Source: Thermohalobaculum sp039816045 (lineage in GTDB: Bacteria; Pseudomonadota; Alphaproteobacteria; Rhodobacterales; Rhodobacteraceae). Taken from it: a stretch of DNA of 64,000 nt. Position 1 is the stretch's first letter. Each line of letters opens with the position of its first letter. Location of the stretch: assembly GCA_039816045.1 (NCBI GenBank), contig JBCBYB010000005.1, forward strand, positions 62,001-126,000, written 5' to 3'. The notes beneath the pieces are model-generated. The model was not told the DNA's origin and did no database searches. It saw nothing but the letters and a program-made list of their open reading frames with translations. A program made the translations under genes and the position numbers. Below, in pieces: positions 6,648-15,376 of the stretch.

Positions 6648-9503
6648 ATGGCCGGATCGCTCACAAGCCGGATCGTTCGCACGCCCGTGGTGACGGATGC
6701 GGCACTCGCCGAGGCCATCGCGCCCGACCTGCCCGCCCTCGGCCCGCTTCGGGACTTGGCGCTCGGGGCGGCGGCGAATGCGCCCTATCTCGCGAGGCTG
6801 CTGACCCGCCACGGCCCTTGGCTCGCGGAGCGGACGGATGACGCGCCGGAGACCGTGCTGGCCTCACTCTTCAACGACCTGCGCCGAGAGGCGGCCGTGG
6901 CCGGTGACGCGAACGCCCTCGGTGTGACACTCCGGCAGGCCAAAGCCCGCGCCGCGCTGCTGATCGCGCTGGCGGATCTCGGCGGGGTGTGGCCGCTGGA
7001 GACGGTGACCGGCGCGCTGAGTGACTTGGCGACCACCACTCTCGGTGCCGCCACCGACTGGCTGCTGCGGGATGCGCTCACCCGTGGGCGCCTGCCCGGC
7101 ATGGCCCCTGACACGTTGCCCGCGGACACGGGCTACACCGTCATCGCCATGGGCAAACTGGGCGCGGGGGAGCTCAACTTCTCCTCCGATATCGACCTTA
7201 TCTGCCTCTTTGACCAGGACCGCTTCCAGCCGGACGATTTCGCGGAGGCCAAGGCCGGGTTCATCCGCGTCACCCGCGCCCTGGTCAAAGCGATCGGTGA
7301 GCAGACCGAGACGGGCTATGTCTTCCGGACAGATCTCCGCCTGCGGCCTACCCCCTCCACCACGCCGGTCTGCATGGCGATGGAGGCGGCCGAGCGCTAC
7401 TATGAGAGCCTTGGACGCACCTGGGAGCGGGCGGCCCATATCAAAGCCCGCGCGGTCGCCGGAGACCTGGCGGCGGGTGAGACCTATCTTGGCCACCTCA
7501 CGCCCTTTGTCTGGCGCCGCCATCTCGACTTCGCGGCGATCGAAGACACCTCCGAGATGCTCCGCAAGATCCGCGAGAAGAAGGGCAAGTTCACGCCCGA
7601 AGGCCTGCCCGGACACGACATCAAGCTCGGCCCCGGTGGGATCCGGGAGATCGAGTTCTTTGCCCAGACCCGTCAACTGATCGGCGGCGGGCGCGATCCG
7701 GCGCTGCGCGTGCGGGGGACGGTGGAGGCGCTTTCGGTCCTGGCACACCGCGGCTGGGTGGGAACGGAGACGGCCGAGGCTCTGACCAAGGACTACCGCG
7801 CCCACCGGGAGCTCGAACACCGCCTCCAGATGATCGAGGACGCGCAGACCCAGACAATCCCCACAAGCCCCGAGGCCCGCGCCCGGGTGGCCGCGCTCTC
7901 CGGTGAGCCCGACCCAGCCGTGTGGGAGCGCGCCATCGCGGACCGGCTGGGGCGGGTTCATGCCCGCACCGAAGCGTTCTTCGTTCCGACCGAGGCAGGC
8001 ACCCGGCCGGAGCATCCGCTCCAGATCGTGGAGGGTGATCTCGCCGCCCTCGGTTTCGAGCGCCCGTCGGATGCCTGCCGAATCGTCGAGCGTTGGCGCT
8101 CCGGACGCCTCGCGGCCACCCGCAGCCCCCGCGCACGACGCCTGTTCGAGCAACTGGAGCCGCGCATCCTCACCGACCTCTCCGAGAGCGCGACCCCGGA
8201 TGAGGCGATCGCCCAGTTCGACCGGTTTCTGTCGGGGCTTCCCGCCGGCGTGCAGGTGTTCTCGCTCTTCGCCGCGAACCCGCATCTCCTGGACCTGATC
8301 GTCGGGATATGCGCCGTGGCACCGAAGCTTGCCGCCCATCTCGGACGCGAACCGATGGCGCTCGAGGCGCTGATCGCCCGAGACTTCTTCGCGCCGATGC
8401 CGGGGCCGGAAGCGCTCACCGCGGATCTGGAGACCTGGCTGGCGCGGGAGGACGACTATGAGCGCGTGCTCGATGCCACCCGCCGCTGGGCGCGTGAACA
8501 GCGGTTCCGTGCAGGGGTCCAGGTGCTCCAGGGCATGGCGGACGAGGCTGAAGCGGGTGCTGCCTTCTCTGCCATCGCTGAGGCCTGCCTCACCGGCCTG
8601 CTGCCGCGGGTGATCGCGGATTTCGCCCGCCGCCATGGGCCACCGCCGGGCCGAGGGCTCGCGGTGATCGCCATGGGCAAGCTCGGCAGCCGCGAGATGA
8701 CCGCGGGATCCGACCTCGACCTGATCACAGTCTATGACGCCGCGGGGGTTGAGCAATCCGATGGACCGCGCCCCTTGGCCGCGTCCGCCTATTATCCGCG
8801 GCTGACCCAAGTCCTGGTCGCGGCCCTGACCGCGCCGACGGCCGAGGGGCGCCTCTACGAAGTGGACATGCGGCTCCGCCCTTCTGGTCGCCAAGGGCCC
8901 GTTGCAACCTCGCTGGCAGCCTTTCGCGGCTATCAGATGGAAAAGGCCTGGGTTTGGGAGCATCTCGCACTCACCCGTGCCCGGGTTCTGGTGGGAGCTG
9001 ATCCGGTTGCGATTGAGGCCGCCGCGATTATGGCGGAGGCCCGCGCGCTCCGCCAAGGGAGCCCGGCGGTGATGGCCGAGGCGGCCGAGATGCGCTCCCG
9101 GCTGCTCGAAGCCCACCGGTTGGAGCGCCAACGCCCCTGGTCGCTGAAGCATGGCGCCGGCGGCTTGATGGAGATCGAGTTCATCCTGCAGACCGGTGCC
9201 CTGCTCCATGGGCTCGCGGGCGCGCCCGCCGGGGTTGCGCCCGCCCTTGCCGAGGCCGGTTGGATCACGGCTCCGGAGGCCGCGGCGCTCACCGAAGGCC
9301 ACGGGCTGCAGGCGCGCTTGCAGCAGATCGAGCGGGTCGCGCTCGAAACTCCGTTCGATGCGGGGACGGCGGGCCGAGGGCTCTGCACGGCGATGGCCGC
9401 GGCCACCGGGGAGCCGGACTTCGATGCGCTCAGCGTGCGGCTCGCAGCGCTCCAGTCATCGGCGGCCACGGTTGCCTTGCGGCTCTTTCCAGAGACCGCC
9501 TGA
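6648..9503 (+). CDS. glnE: Bifunctional glutamine synthetase adenylyltransferase/deadenylase
   Basis: A 951-residue regulator of nitrogen assimilation that adenylylates glutamine synthetase when nitrogen is plentiful and removes AMP when it is scarce, under PII control. Two nucleotidyltransferase domains are visible, each with its GSDxD-like site: MGKLGAGELNFSSDIDLICLF near 165-190 (deadenylase half) and MGKLGSREMTAGSDLDLITVY near 675-695 (adenylylase half). Conserved GPGGIREIEFF (near 330) and GAGGLMEIEFI (near 835) close each half. ATG at 6648 follows GGAGCC. The stop lies in a cluster of GATATCG repeats. Confidence 0.95.
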   Translation: MAGSLTSRIVRTPVVTDAALAEAIAPDLPALGPLRDLALGAAANAPYLARLLTRHGPWLAERTDDAPETVLASLFNDLRREAAVAGDANALGVTLRQAKARAALLIALADLGGVWPLETVTGALSDLATTTLGAATDWLLRDALTRGRLPGMAPDTLPADTGYTVIAMGKLGAGELNFSSDIDLICLFDQDRFQPDDFAEAKAGFIRVTRALVKAIGEQTETGYVFRTDLRLRPTPSTTPVCMAMEAAERYYESLGRTWERAAHIKARAVAGDLAAGETYLGHLTPFVWRRHLDFAAIEDTSEMLRKIREKKGKFTPEGLPGHDIKLGPGGIREIEFFAQTRQLIGGGRDPALRVRGTVEALSVLAHRGWVGTETAEALTKDYRAHRELEHRLQMIEDAQTQTIPTSPEARARVAALSGEPDPAVWERAIADRLGRVHARTEAFFVPTEAGTRPEHPLQIVEGDLAALGFERPSDACRIVERWRSGRLAATRSPRARRLFEQLEPRILTDLSESATPDEAIAQFDRFLSGLPAGVQVFSLFAANPHLLDLIVGICAVAPKLAAHLGREPMALEALIARDFFAPMPGPEALTADLETWLAREDDYERVLDATRRWAREQRFRAGVQVLQGMADEAEAGAAFSAIAEACLTGLLPRVIADFARRHGPPPGRGLAVIAMGKLGSREMTAGSDLDLITVYDAAGVEQSDGPRPLAASAYYPRLTQVLVAALTAPTAEGRLYEVDMRLRPSGRQGPVATSLAAFRGYQMEKAWVWEHLALTRARVLVGADPVAIEAAAIMAEARALRQGSPAVMAEAAEMRSRLLEAHRLERQRPWSLKHGAGGLMEIEFILQTGALLHGLAGAPAGVAPALAEAGWITAPEAAALTEGHGLQARLQQIERVALETPFDAGTAGRGLCTAMAAATGEPDFDALSVRLAALQSSAATVALRLFPETA

Positions 9504-9541
9504 TATCGCTGATATCGCAGCAATATCGTTTCCGGATATCG
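9502..9541. repeat. Cluster of GATATCG repeats at the glnE 3' end
   Basis: GATATCG occurs at 9502-9508, 9511-9517 and 9535-9541, and AATATCG at 9522-9528. The first copy overlaps the glnE stop codon. GATATC is itself a palindrome. The cluster sits in the 82-base gap between convergent glnE and folB. It is not a hairpin terminator. It may be a protein-binding cluster or chance low-complexity sequence. Confidence 0.45.
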
Positions 9542-9585
9542 TCCGCTTTATCGCAATGAGATCGCAGCGGCAGCGCGGACACGGC

Positions 9586-10059
9586 TTAGGTTTCGGTGAT
9601 CTCGGACGCCAGCGCCCAGACCCGTTCATTGGCCTCGGCGCTCCGGGCCCGCGTGATCTCGCAGCCAAGCGAGGCCCCGCCCGGGAGCCGGTCGATCTTC
9701 TCGATCCGGATGGTGGCTCGCCGCGCGCGCGGATCGACCAGCAAAGCCTGCGCCAGCCGCTCTGCAAAGGTCTCGACCAACGTGATCCGCGGCCCGTCCG
9801 CCAAGTCATGGATGGAGCTCACCAGCAGATCATAGTTGATCACCCGGCCCACGCGGTCGTCCAAATGCGCGGTGTTGCGCACGACCTCTAGCACAACGTT
9901 GAAGCGGAGCTGCTGGGTCACCCCGCGCTCCTCGGCATAGGCGCCAATCTCGACCTCCGCCACATAGTCGCGCAGGAACACCCGATCGGCGGGCATGGCC
10001 TCGGTGCCGGGCTGCTCGGTTCCGGGCCCGATCAAGGGCATCTCGGCTGGGTCGGTCAT
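9586..10059 (-). CDS. folB: Dihydroneopterin aldolase
   Basis: A 157-residue enzyme of folate synthesis that cleaves 7,8-dihydroneopterin to 6-hydroxymethyl-dihydropterin and glycolaldehyde. The FolB core is visible from about residue 25: DRVFLRDYVAEVEIGAYAEERG, the active-site region VINYDLLVSSIHDL near 93, and LVETFAERLAQALL near 113. The N-terminus carries about 24 extra residues compared with minimal FolB. ATG at 10059 follows AGGGAGAG. It is 28 bases downstream of the DUF2061 gene on the same strand. Confidence 0.9.
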   Translation of the reverse strand: MTDPAEMPLIGPGTEQPGTEAMPADRVFLRDYVAEVEIGAYAEERGVTQQLRFNVVLEVVRNTAHLDDRVGRVINYDLLVSSIHDLADGPRITLVETFAERLAQALLVDPRARRATIRIEKIDRLPGGASLGCEITRARSAEANERVWALASEITET

Positions 10060-10087
10060 GCGGCTCTCCCTGGCGTTTTCCCGGACC

Positions 10088-10348
10088 CTAGCGGGCGCGC
10101 CTGGCGCTGGCCATCCGAAAGCGACCGGGTGCTGCGGCAGGCCGACCGATCTCTACCCCCCAAGTGATGCAAGCCCAGGCCCGCTCGTGCAGGAGGAAGG
10201 TCACAAAGCCCGTGGCACAGCTGATCAGCGCGTATTGCCCGCCTGTCGCCCACGAGCCGGTCATCAGGAACCTAATGACGCTCATGACGAGGAACCCGAG
10301 CCCCTGCCAGGTCAAAGCTTTGAAAACAGTGCGTTTATGCGTGTCCAT
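10088..10348 (-). CDS. DUF2061 family small membrane protein
   Basis: An 86-residue protein with a short charged N-terminus (MDTHKRTVFKALTW) and two hydrophobic segments, LGFLVMSVIRFLMTGSW and YALISCATGFVTFLLHERAW, followed by a basic tail. This matches the DUF2061 pattern, a predicted membrane family of unknown function. ATG at 10348 was preferred over the ATG four codons upstream (10360) because GGAGG lies five bases before it. It probably shares an mRNA with folB and is divergent from the XRE regulator. Confidence 0.75.
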   Translation of the reverse strand: MDTHKRTVFKALTWQGLGFLVMSVIRFLMTGSWATGGQYALISCATGFVTFLLHERAWACITWGVEIGRPAAAPGRFRMASARRAR

Positions 10349-10409
10349 TTCCGCCTCCATGATCCACTGAGGGCGTGGTAAAGGCAATCTCGGCTGTTGA
10401 GAATTCTGT

Positions 10410-10437
10410 CTTTACTGTGCAAAAACGACAATATGGT
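10410..10437 (+). promoter_or_regulatory. Possible promoter of the XRE regulator gene
   Basis: In the unusually AT-rich gap 10349-10462, CTTTAC (10410-10415) and TATGGT (10432-10437) are 16 bases apart and could serve as -35 and -10. An 8-base palindrome AGAATTCT lies just upstream at 10400-10407 and could be an operator. The box matches are modest. Confidence 0.3.
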
Positions 10438-10462
10438 GAGATATATCAACAAGTGATGATAC

Positions 10463-11305
10463 ATGGACAAACGTGACCGCGCGGCCGGCTTTCGACAGCG
10501 CCTCACCTCGGCCATGGCCGATGCGGGGTTGAACCGCAGTGCCCTTGCGCGCGAGGCGGGCGTCGATCGGTCGACACTCAGCCAGCTGCTCGCGGAAGGC
10601 GACACGCGGCTCCCCAATGCCCAGCTGGTGGCGGAATGCGCAACGGCACTCGGGGTCAGCGCGGACTGGCTGCTCTGCCTCTCGGAGCGGCGGGAGCGTC
10701 CGGGCGATCTGCTCGCGGCCAGCATGCGTGTGGCCGAGGCGCGCCGGGCCTCGGTAGACGACCAGATCCTCGACTGGCACCGGGAGGCCCGCGGCTACAA
10801 GATCCGCCATGTGCCCGCCACGCTGCCCGATATCCTGAAAACCGAGGCGATGCTGCGCTGGGAATACGCCGCCTTCCTCGGCCGCACGCCCGACCAGGCC
10901 ATCGGCGCCACCATGGACCGGCTGGATTGGCTACGCTCCGGCGGTTCGGACTATGAGATCGCGGTGCCGCGGCATGAACTGGAGGCCCTGGCGGCGGGCG
11001 AGGGCTACTACCGTGGGCTGCCGCGCGCAATCCGGGCCGAACAATGCGCCGTGCTGTCACGGCGGACGGCCGAGCTCTACCCCTCGCTGCGCCTCCACGC
11101 CTTCGATGCGCGGCGGCTCTTCAGCGCGCCGGTCACGGTGTTCGGTCCGCTGCTCGCGGTGATCTATGTGGGCAAGCACTACCTCTCCTTCCGCAGCGAG
11201 GAGAGGGTGCGCACGCTCACCGAGCATTTCGACTGGCTGGTGCGGGAATGCGAGGTCGATGCCCGCGATCTGCCCCGGTTCGTGGAGGGGCTGGCGGTCA
11301 CCTAG
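10463..11305 (+). CDS. XRE family helix-turn-helix transcriptional regulator
   Basis: A 280-residue protein. Residues 8-65 form an XRE/Cro-type helix-turn-helix (FRQRLTSAMADAGLNRSALAREAGVDRSTLSQLLAEG). The C-terminal 200 residues are a conserved-looking domain with many Trp/Tyr and Arg residues (LRWEYAAFLGRTPDQ, YVGKHYLSFRSEERVRTL) that I cannot assign; it is probably a sensor or multimerisation domain. No strong Shine-Dalgarno sequence precedes ATG 10463. It is divergent from DUF2061-folB and overlaps the zapE stop by four bases on the opposite strand. Confidence 0.85.
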   Translation: MDKRDRAAGFRQRLTSAMADAGLNRSALAREAGVDRSTLSQLLAEGDTRLPNAQLVAECATALGVSADWLLCLSERRERPGDLLAASMRVAEARRASVDDQILDWHREARGYKIRHVPATLPDILKTEAMLRWEYAAFLGRTPDQAIGATMDRLDWLRSGGSDYEIAVPRHELEALAAGEGYYRGLPRAIRAEQCAVLSRRTAELYPSLRLHAFDARRLFSAPVTVFGPLLAVIYVGKHYLSFRSEERVRTLTEHFDWLVRECEVDARDLPRFVEGLAVT

Positions 11306-12405
11306 CCGGGATAGTCGGCGGCACTCATCTCCGCCAGGCGGCTGACGGTGCGGGCAAACTCAAACGCCCCCTTGCCCTCGGTATAAAGCGCATCCGGGGC
11401 CACCTGGGTCGAGAGGAAGAGCTTGGAACGCGCCTCGTAGAGCGCATCCACCAGCGTCACGAACCGCTTCGCCTCGTTCTGTTTCGCGGCCGAGAGCCGG
11501 GGGACGCCGTCGAGGAAGAAGCTCTTGAACCGACGCGCGATCGCCAGATAGTCGGACGGCCCGAGCGGTTGCTCGCAAATCTGGGCGAAACTCGCGCGCC
11601 CGGCGGTTTCGGTGGCCTCGGGGATCTCAATCTCGCGCGCACCAACGGCGATGCGGATCGGCTCGGAGCGGGCGCCCTCGGTCTCCTCTTTCCAGGCCCT
11701 GTCCATCGCCTTCCGCGCCGCTTCGTCGAGCGGATGGAAGACCCGCTGCTCATCGGTCGCGCGTCCCAGGCGGTAATCGGTCGGAGAGGCAAGCTCCAGC
11801 ACATCGAGCCGCGTCTTCAGCATCTCAATAAAGGGCTCGAAGATCACCCGGTTGAGCCCGTCCTTGTAGAGGTCGTCCGGCGGGCGGTTCGAGGTCGAAA
11901 CCACCACCACCCCCCGGTTGAACAGCGCCTCGAACAGCCGGCCCAGGATCATCGCATCCGTGATGTCGGTCACCTGCATCTCGTCGAAACAGAGCAGCGT
12001 CGCGCCCTCGGCCACCTCCTCTGCCACCACACGGATCGGATCGTCGACGTTCGACTCGCGCGCAATGTGCACACCGACATGGATCTCCGCCATGAACGCG
12101 TGGAAATGCACCCGGCGCTTGGGGCGTACCGGTGCGCGATCATAGAACAGGTCCATCAGCATCGACTTGCCACGCCCGACGCCGCCATAGAGGTAGAGGC
12201 CCGTGAGCTGGATCTGCTTGTGCGGCGCGCCCTTGCCAAAGCCGAACCAGCCGCGCGCCACCCGCTTGCCCTTCTGCGGATCGTAGTCGCGCAGACGCAT
12301 GTGGAGGAGTTGCAGTTTCTCGACCGCCACGGCCTGTGCGGGATCGGGACGGAGCTCACCCGCCGCGATCATCCCGCGATACCGCGTTATGGGTCCGTCG
12401 GGCAT
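11302..12405 (-). CDS. zapE: Cell division protein ZapE (AFG1-like ATPase)
   Basis: A 367-residue P-loop ATPase of the AFG1/ZapE family, which binds FtsZ at the division site in E. coli. Walker A is GGVGRGKSMLMD (near 73-84), Walker B LLCFDEMQVTDITDAM (near 136), and a sensor-like VVVVSTSNRPPDDLY lies near 170. ATG at 12405 was chosen over an in-frame upstream start because GGGGGAG lies six bases before it and MPDGPITRYRGMI is the usual family N-terminus. It is convergent with the XRE gene, with a four-base overlap of the 3' ends. Confidence 0.92.
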   Translation of the reverse strand: MPDGPITRYRGMIAAGELRPDPAQAVAVEKLQLLHMRLRDYDPQKGKRVARGWFGFGKGAPHKQIQLTGLYLYGGVGRGKSMLMDLFYDRAPVRPKRRVHFHAFMAEIHVGVHIARESNVDDPIRVVAEEVAEGATLLCFDEMQVTDITDAMILGRLFEALFNRGVVVVSTSNRPPDDLYKDGLNRVIFEPFIEMLKTRLDVLELASPTDYRLGRATDEQRVFHPLDEAARKAMDRAWKEETEGARSEPIRIAVGAREIEIPEATETAGRASFAQICEQPLGPSDYLAIARRFKSFFLDGVPRLSAAKQNEAKRFVTLVDALYEARSKLFLSTQVAPDALYTEGKGAFEFARTVSRLAEMSAADYPG

Positions 12406-12547
12406 GACGTACTCCCCCAAAAGGCCCGGCTGGCCTCCGCCCCTCTTATGCCCGATCGGAGCAGGCGCGGGCAATCACTCGCCGCTTGCCCCCTCGCGAG
12501 CGCCTGGATCCCGGGGTGGAACCAGGGCGATGAGGAAGCCGTGCGCG

Positions 12548-12576
12548 TTGACAGGGCCTAACCATGCTGTTGTCGT
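12548..12576 (+). promoter_or_regulatory. Possible promoter of the MFS transporter gene
   Basis: TTGACA at 12548-12553 is a perfect -35 hexamer 95 bases upstream of the MFS start. The hexamer 17 bases later, TGTCGT, is a poor -10, as is common in this group. This is the only clear signal I see in the 242-base divergent gap 12406-12647. Confidence 0.3.
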
Positions 12577-12647
12577 GATCATCCGCATCACAAGCTTTGC
12601 TTTGACGGCTGCGATGGCGCGGGCGACGAAGGGGGCGGAGGTGTACA

Positions 12648-13898
12648 ATGTCTCAATCCGTCGACCGCGCGCAATCGCTCTTCACACCGGTTCTGATCGC
12701 GGGGGCGGTGATTCTCATTATCACCCAATCGATCCGCTCGAGCTTCGGGCTGTTTCAGCTGCCGATCGCCGAGAGCTTCGACTGGCTGCGGACGGAGTAT
12801 TCGCTCGCCATCGCCTTCCAGAACCTCGCTTGGGGGATCGGACAGCCGATCTTTGGCGCCATCGCCGAGAAGTTCGGAGACCGCAAGGCCATCGTGTTGG
12901 GCGCCTTGGTCTATGCGATCGGGCTCGTGCTCTCGGCCTATGGCGTGACGGCCGCCGAGCACCAGCTCTGGAACGTGCTGATCGGGTTCGGCGTGGCCGG
13001 CACAGGGTTCGGCGTGATCCTGGCAATCGTCGGCCGGGCGGCAGCGCCCGAGCACCGCTCGACCGCGCTTGGCATCGCGACCGCCGCGGGCTCCATCGGT
13101 CAGATCATTGGCCCGCCGTTTACGGCAACACTGCTCGGCGCAATGGCCTGGCCGGACGTGTTCCTGGTGCTGGCGGGCGTGGTGCTGCTGAGCCTGCTCG
13201 CTCTGCCGCTGATCGGGTCCGGCCAGCCGGCCACCAAGGGCGAGCTCGAGGAGAGCATGGGCACGGTGGTCGGGCGGGCGCTGCGCGATCCGTCGTTCCT
13301 GCTGATCTTCGTCGGGTTTTTCTCCTGCGGCTATCAGCTCGCCTTCGTGGTCGCGCATTTCCCGGCCTTTGTGGCGGAGGTCTGCGGCCCCATCGACCCG
13401 GCGGGCTTTCTTGCGGGGGTCGGGATCGAGAGCACGTCGACCCTCGGCGCTTGGGCGATCGCGATGATCGGCTTCACCAACATCTTCGGCACCATCCTGG
13501 CGGGCAAGCTCGGCAGCCGGTACTCCAAGAAATATCTGTTGGCGGCAATCTATACCGGGCGGACGATCATCGCGGCCTGGTTCATCTTGGTGCCGATGAC
13601 GCCGCTGACGGTGATCGTGTTCTCGCTGGCGATGGGGAGCTTGTGGCTGGCCACCGTGCCGCTGACCTCCGGGCTCGTCGCGCATATCTACGGGCTGCGT
13701 TACATGGGCACGCTCTATGGCATCGTGTTTTTCAGCCACCAGCTCGGCAGCTTTGTCGGCGTGTGGATGGGGGGCGAGCTCTATGACCGCTTCGGCTCCT
13801 ACGACTTTGTCTGGTGGGTCGGCGTCGGCGTCGGCGCGCTCTCCGCGATCGTGCACTTGCCCGTCCGTGAGCGCCCTGCGGTGGCCGTGCCCGCCTAA
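12648..13898 (+). CDS. Major facilitator superfamily transporter
   Basis: A 416-residue protein with about 12 hydrophobic segments. The MFS loop 2-3 signature is visible as GAIAEKFGDRKAIVLG near 66-81. The N-terminus (TQSIRSSFGLFQLPIAESF) and overall pattern resemble the monocarboxylate or oxalate/formate antiporter branch of MFS_1, but the substrate cannot be read from sequence. GGAGG lies six bases before ATG 12648. The stop TAA shares one base with the ATG of the acetyltransferase, so the pair is coupled. Confidence 0.88.
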   Translation: MSQSVDRAQSLFTPVLIAGAVILIITQSIRSSFGLFQLPIAESFDWLRTEYSLAIAFQNLAWGIGQPIFGAIAEKFGDRKAIVLGALVYAIGLVLSAYGVTAAEHQLWNVLIGFGVAGTGFGVILAIVGRAAAPEHRSTALGIATAAGSIGQIIGPPFTATLLGAMAWPDVFLVLAGVVLLSLLALPLIGSGQPATKGELEESMGTVVGRALRDPSFLLIFVGFFSCGYQLAFVVAHFPAFVAEVCGPIDPAGFLAGVGIESTSTLGAWAIAMIGFTNIFGTILAGKLGSRYSKKYLLAAIYTGRTIIAAWFILVPMTPLTVIVFSLAMGSLWLATVPLTSGLVAHIYGLRYMGTLYGIVFFSHQLGSFVGVWMGGELYDRFGSYDFVWWVGVGVGALSAIVHLPVRERPAVAVPA

Positions 13899-14356
13899 TG
13901 GTCACCGTTCGCGCAGCGCGGTCGACCGACTACGAGGCGGTGCTCGCCCTTTACCGCGAACTCATGGGCGAGAACCCGGTGATCGAGGGCGCGGATGGAG
14001 AGCGGCGCTATGCCGAGATCCTCGCCCATCCCGGCACCACCCTCTTCGTCGCCGAGGAGGATGGCGCGGTGGTCTCCGTTGCGACGCTCCACGTGCTGCC
14101 GAACATGACCTTTGGCGGCAAGCCCTATGCGCTGGTCGAGAATGTGGTGACGCTGGCGCGCTGCCAGGGACGCGGCCTCGGAACGCGGCTCATGGAGCAT
14201 CTGATCGAGGCGGCCTGGGGCGCCGGCTGCTACAAGATCATGCTGCTGACCGCCCAGGGCTACGGCGCGCGGGACTTCTACGCCAAGCTCGGCTTCAGCG
14301 ACACCGACAAGCACGGGATGACGCTCCGCCGCGCGCCACCCCGCCGCCCCCGGTGA
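13898..14356 (+). CDS. GNAT family N-acetyltransferase
   Basis: A 152-residue GNAT fold. The acetyl-CoA pyrophosphate loop is VVTLARCQGRGLGTRLMEHLIEAA (near 85-108, motif CQGRGLG), followed by the C-terminal YGARDFYAKLGFSDTDKHGM typical of small acetyltransferases. Substrate unknown. It starts inside the MFS stop (TAATG) and lies 61 bases before hisB on the same strand. Confidence 0.88.
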   Translation: MVTVRAARSTDYEAVLALYRELMGENPVIEGADGERRYAEILAHPGTTLFVAEEDGAVVSVATLHVLPNMTFGGKPYALVENVVTLARCQGRGLGTRLMEHLIEAAWGAGCYKIMLLTAQGYGARDFYAKLGFSDTDKHGMTLRRAPPRRPR

Positions 14357-14417
14357 CGCGAGGGTTGAAGCAAGGGGCCGCGTTGATCTCGCGCGCCAAA
14401 TCGGTCAGGAAGGGCGC

Positions 14418-15026
14418 ATGACCGAGCCGCTTTCCAGCCACCGCACCGCCCGTCTCGAGCGCGCCACCGCCGAGACCCGGATCGCTGTCAGTCTCGACCT
14501 CGACGGCACCGGCCGCTCCGACTGCCAGACCGGGGTCGGCTTCTTCGACCATATGCTCGACCAACTTGCGCGGCATTCGATGATCGACATGGAGATCCGC
14601 GCCGAGGGCGACACCCATATCGACGACCACCACACGGTGGAGGACACAGGCATCACACTTGGCCAGGCACTGGCCCAGGCGGTCGGGAACAAGCGCGGGA
14701 TCCGCCGCTATGGATCCTGCCTGCTCCCGATGGACGACGCTCTGGTGCGCGCAGCGCTCGACCTCTCTGGCCGACCGTATCTCGTGTGGGGCGTGGAGCT
14801 GCCGACCGCCAAGATCGGCAGCTTCGACACGGAGCTGGTGCGCGAGTTCTTCCAGGCGCTCTCCACCCATGGCGGCATCACGCTGCATGTGGAGCGGCTT
14901 GCGGGCATCAACAGCCACCACATTGCCGAAGCGGCGTTCAAGGCCGTGGCGCAGGCGCTCCGGGCCGCGGTCGAGCCGGACCCGCGCCGAGCGGATGCAA
15001 TCCCGTCGACCAAGGGCAGCCTCTGA
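14418..15026 (+). CDS. hisB: Imidazoleglycerol-phosphate dehydratase
   Basis: A 202-residue enzyme of histidine synthesis that dehydrates imidazole-glycerol phosphate to imidazole-acetol phosphate. The two manganese-binding halves are seen: GVGFFDHMLDQLARHS (near 38-53) with DTHIDDHHTVEDTGI (near 67-81), and FFQALSTHGGITLHV (near 142) with NSHHIAEAAFKAVAQALR (near 167). This is the stand-alone dehydratase, not the E. coli phosphatase fusion. AGGAAGG precedes the ATG. Its stop overlaps the next start by one base (TGATG). Confidence 0.95.
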   Translation: MTEPLSSHRTARLERATAETRIAVSLDLDGTGRSDCQTGVGFFDHMLDQLARHSMIDMEIRAEGDTHIDDHHTVEDTGITLGQALAQAVGNKRGIRRYGSCLLPMDDALVRAALDLSGRPYLVWGVELPTAKIGSFDTELVREFFQALSTHGGITLHVERLAGINSHHIAEAAFKAVAQALRAAVEPDPRRADAIPSTKGSL

Positions 15027-15376
15027 TGGAGTTCGCGATCTACACCGTGCATGCCCACCCCAAGGCGGACCACCTGGAGACCGTGGGCGAAGCGAGCAAG
15101 CTTGCCGCCGTTCCGCCGCTCTGGGCGGCTTACGAGGGGCTCTGGATCACGCTGGGCGCGCTGCTCGCACTCTACGCCGCGGTGGCGGTCTTCGTACCGC
15201 TGGCGTTCGGTGCGGTGTTCTTCGGAACGGTGCTGATCGCGGCCTTCGACGGCGGCTCGCTGCATCGACTGGAGCTGCGGCTCCGCGGCTGGCGCAAGGT
15301 GGGGATCGTCGAAGCCGGGAGCCATGAGGCGGCTGAAGAGCTCTTTGTGACCGGCGGGCCGGGGGTCCGGCTATGA
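15026..15376 (+). CDS. DUF2628 domain protein in the his cluster
   Basis: A 116-residue protein starting MEFAIYTVHAHP, with two adjacent hydrophobic segments (about residues 37-77: LWITLGALLALYAAVAVFV, AFGAVFFGTVLIAAF) and a basic then acidic tail. This fits DUF2628, a small membrane family found between hisB and hisH in many alphaproteobacteria. No catalytic role in histidine synthesis is known. It overlaps hisB by one base and hisH by four bases (ATGA). Confidence 0.8.
   Translation: MEFAIYTVHAHPKADHLETVGEASKLAAVPPLWAAYEGLWITLGALLALYAAVAVFVPLAFGAVFFGTVLIAAFDGGSLHRLELRLRGWRKVGIVEAGSHEAAEELFVTGGPGVRL

Noticed and set aside
6864..9302. An 812-codon open frame antisense to glnE
   Set aside because: glnE is complete with both nucleotidyltransferase motifs. 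The antisense product is Arg/Gly/His-rich low-complexity sequence with no ribosome site.
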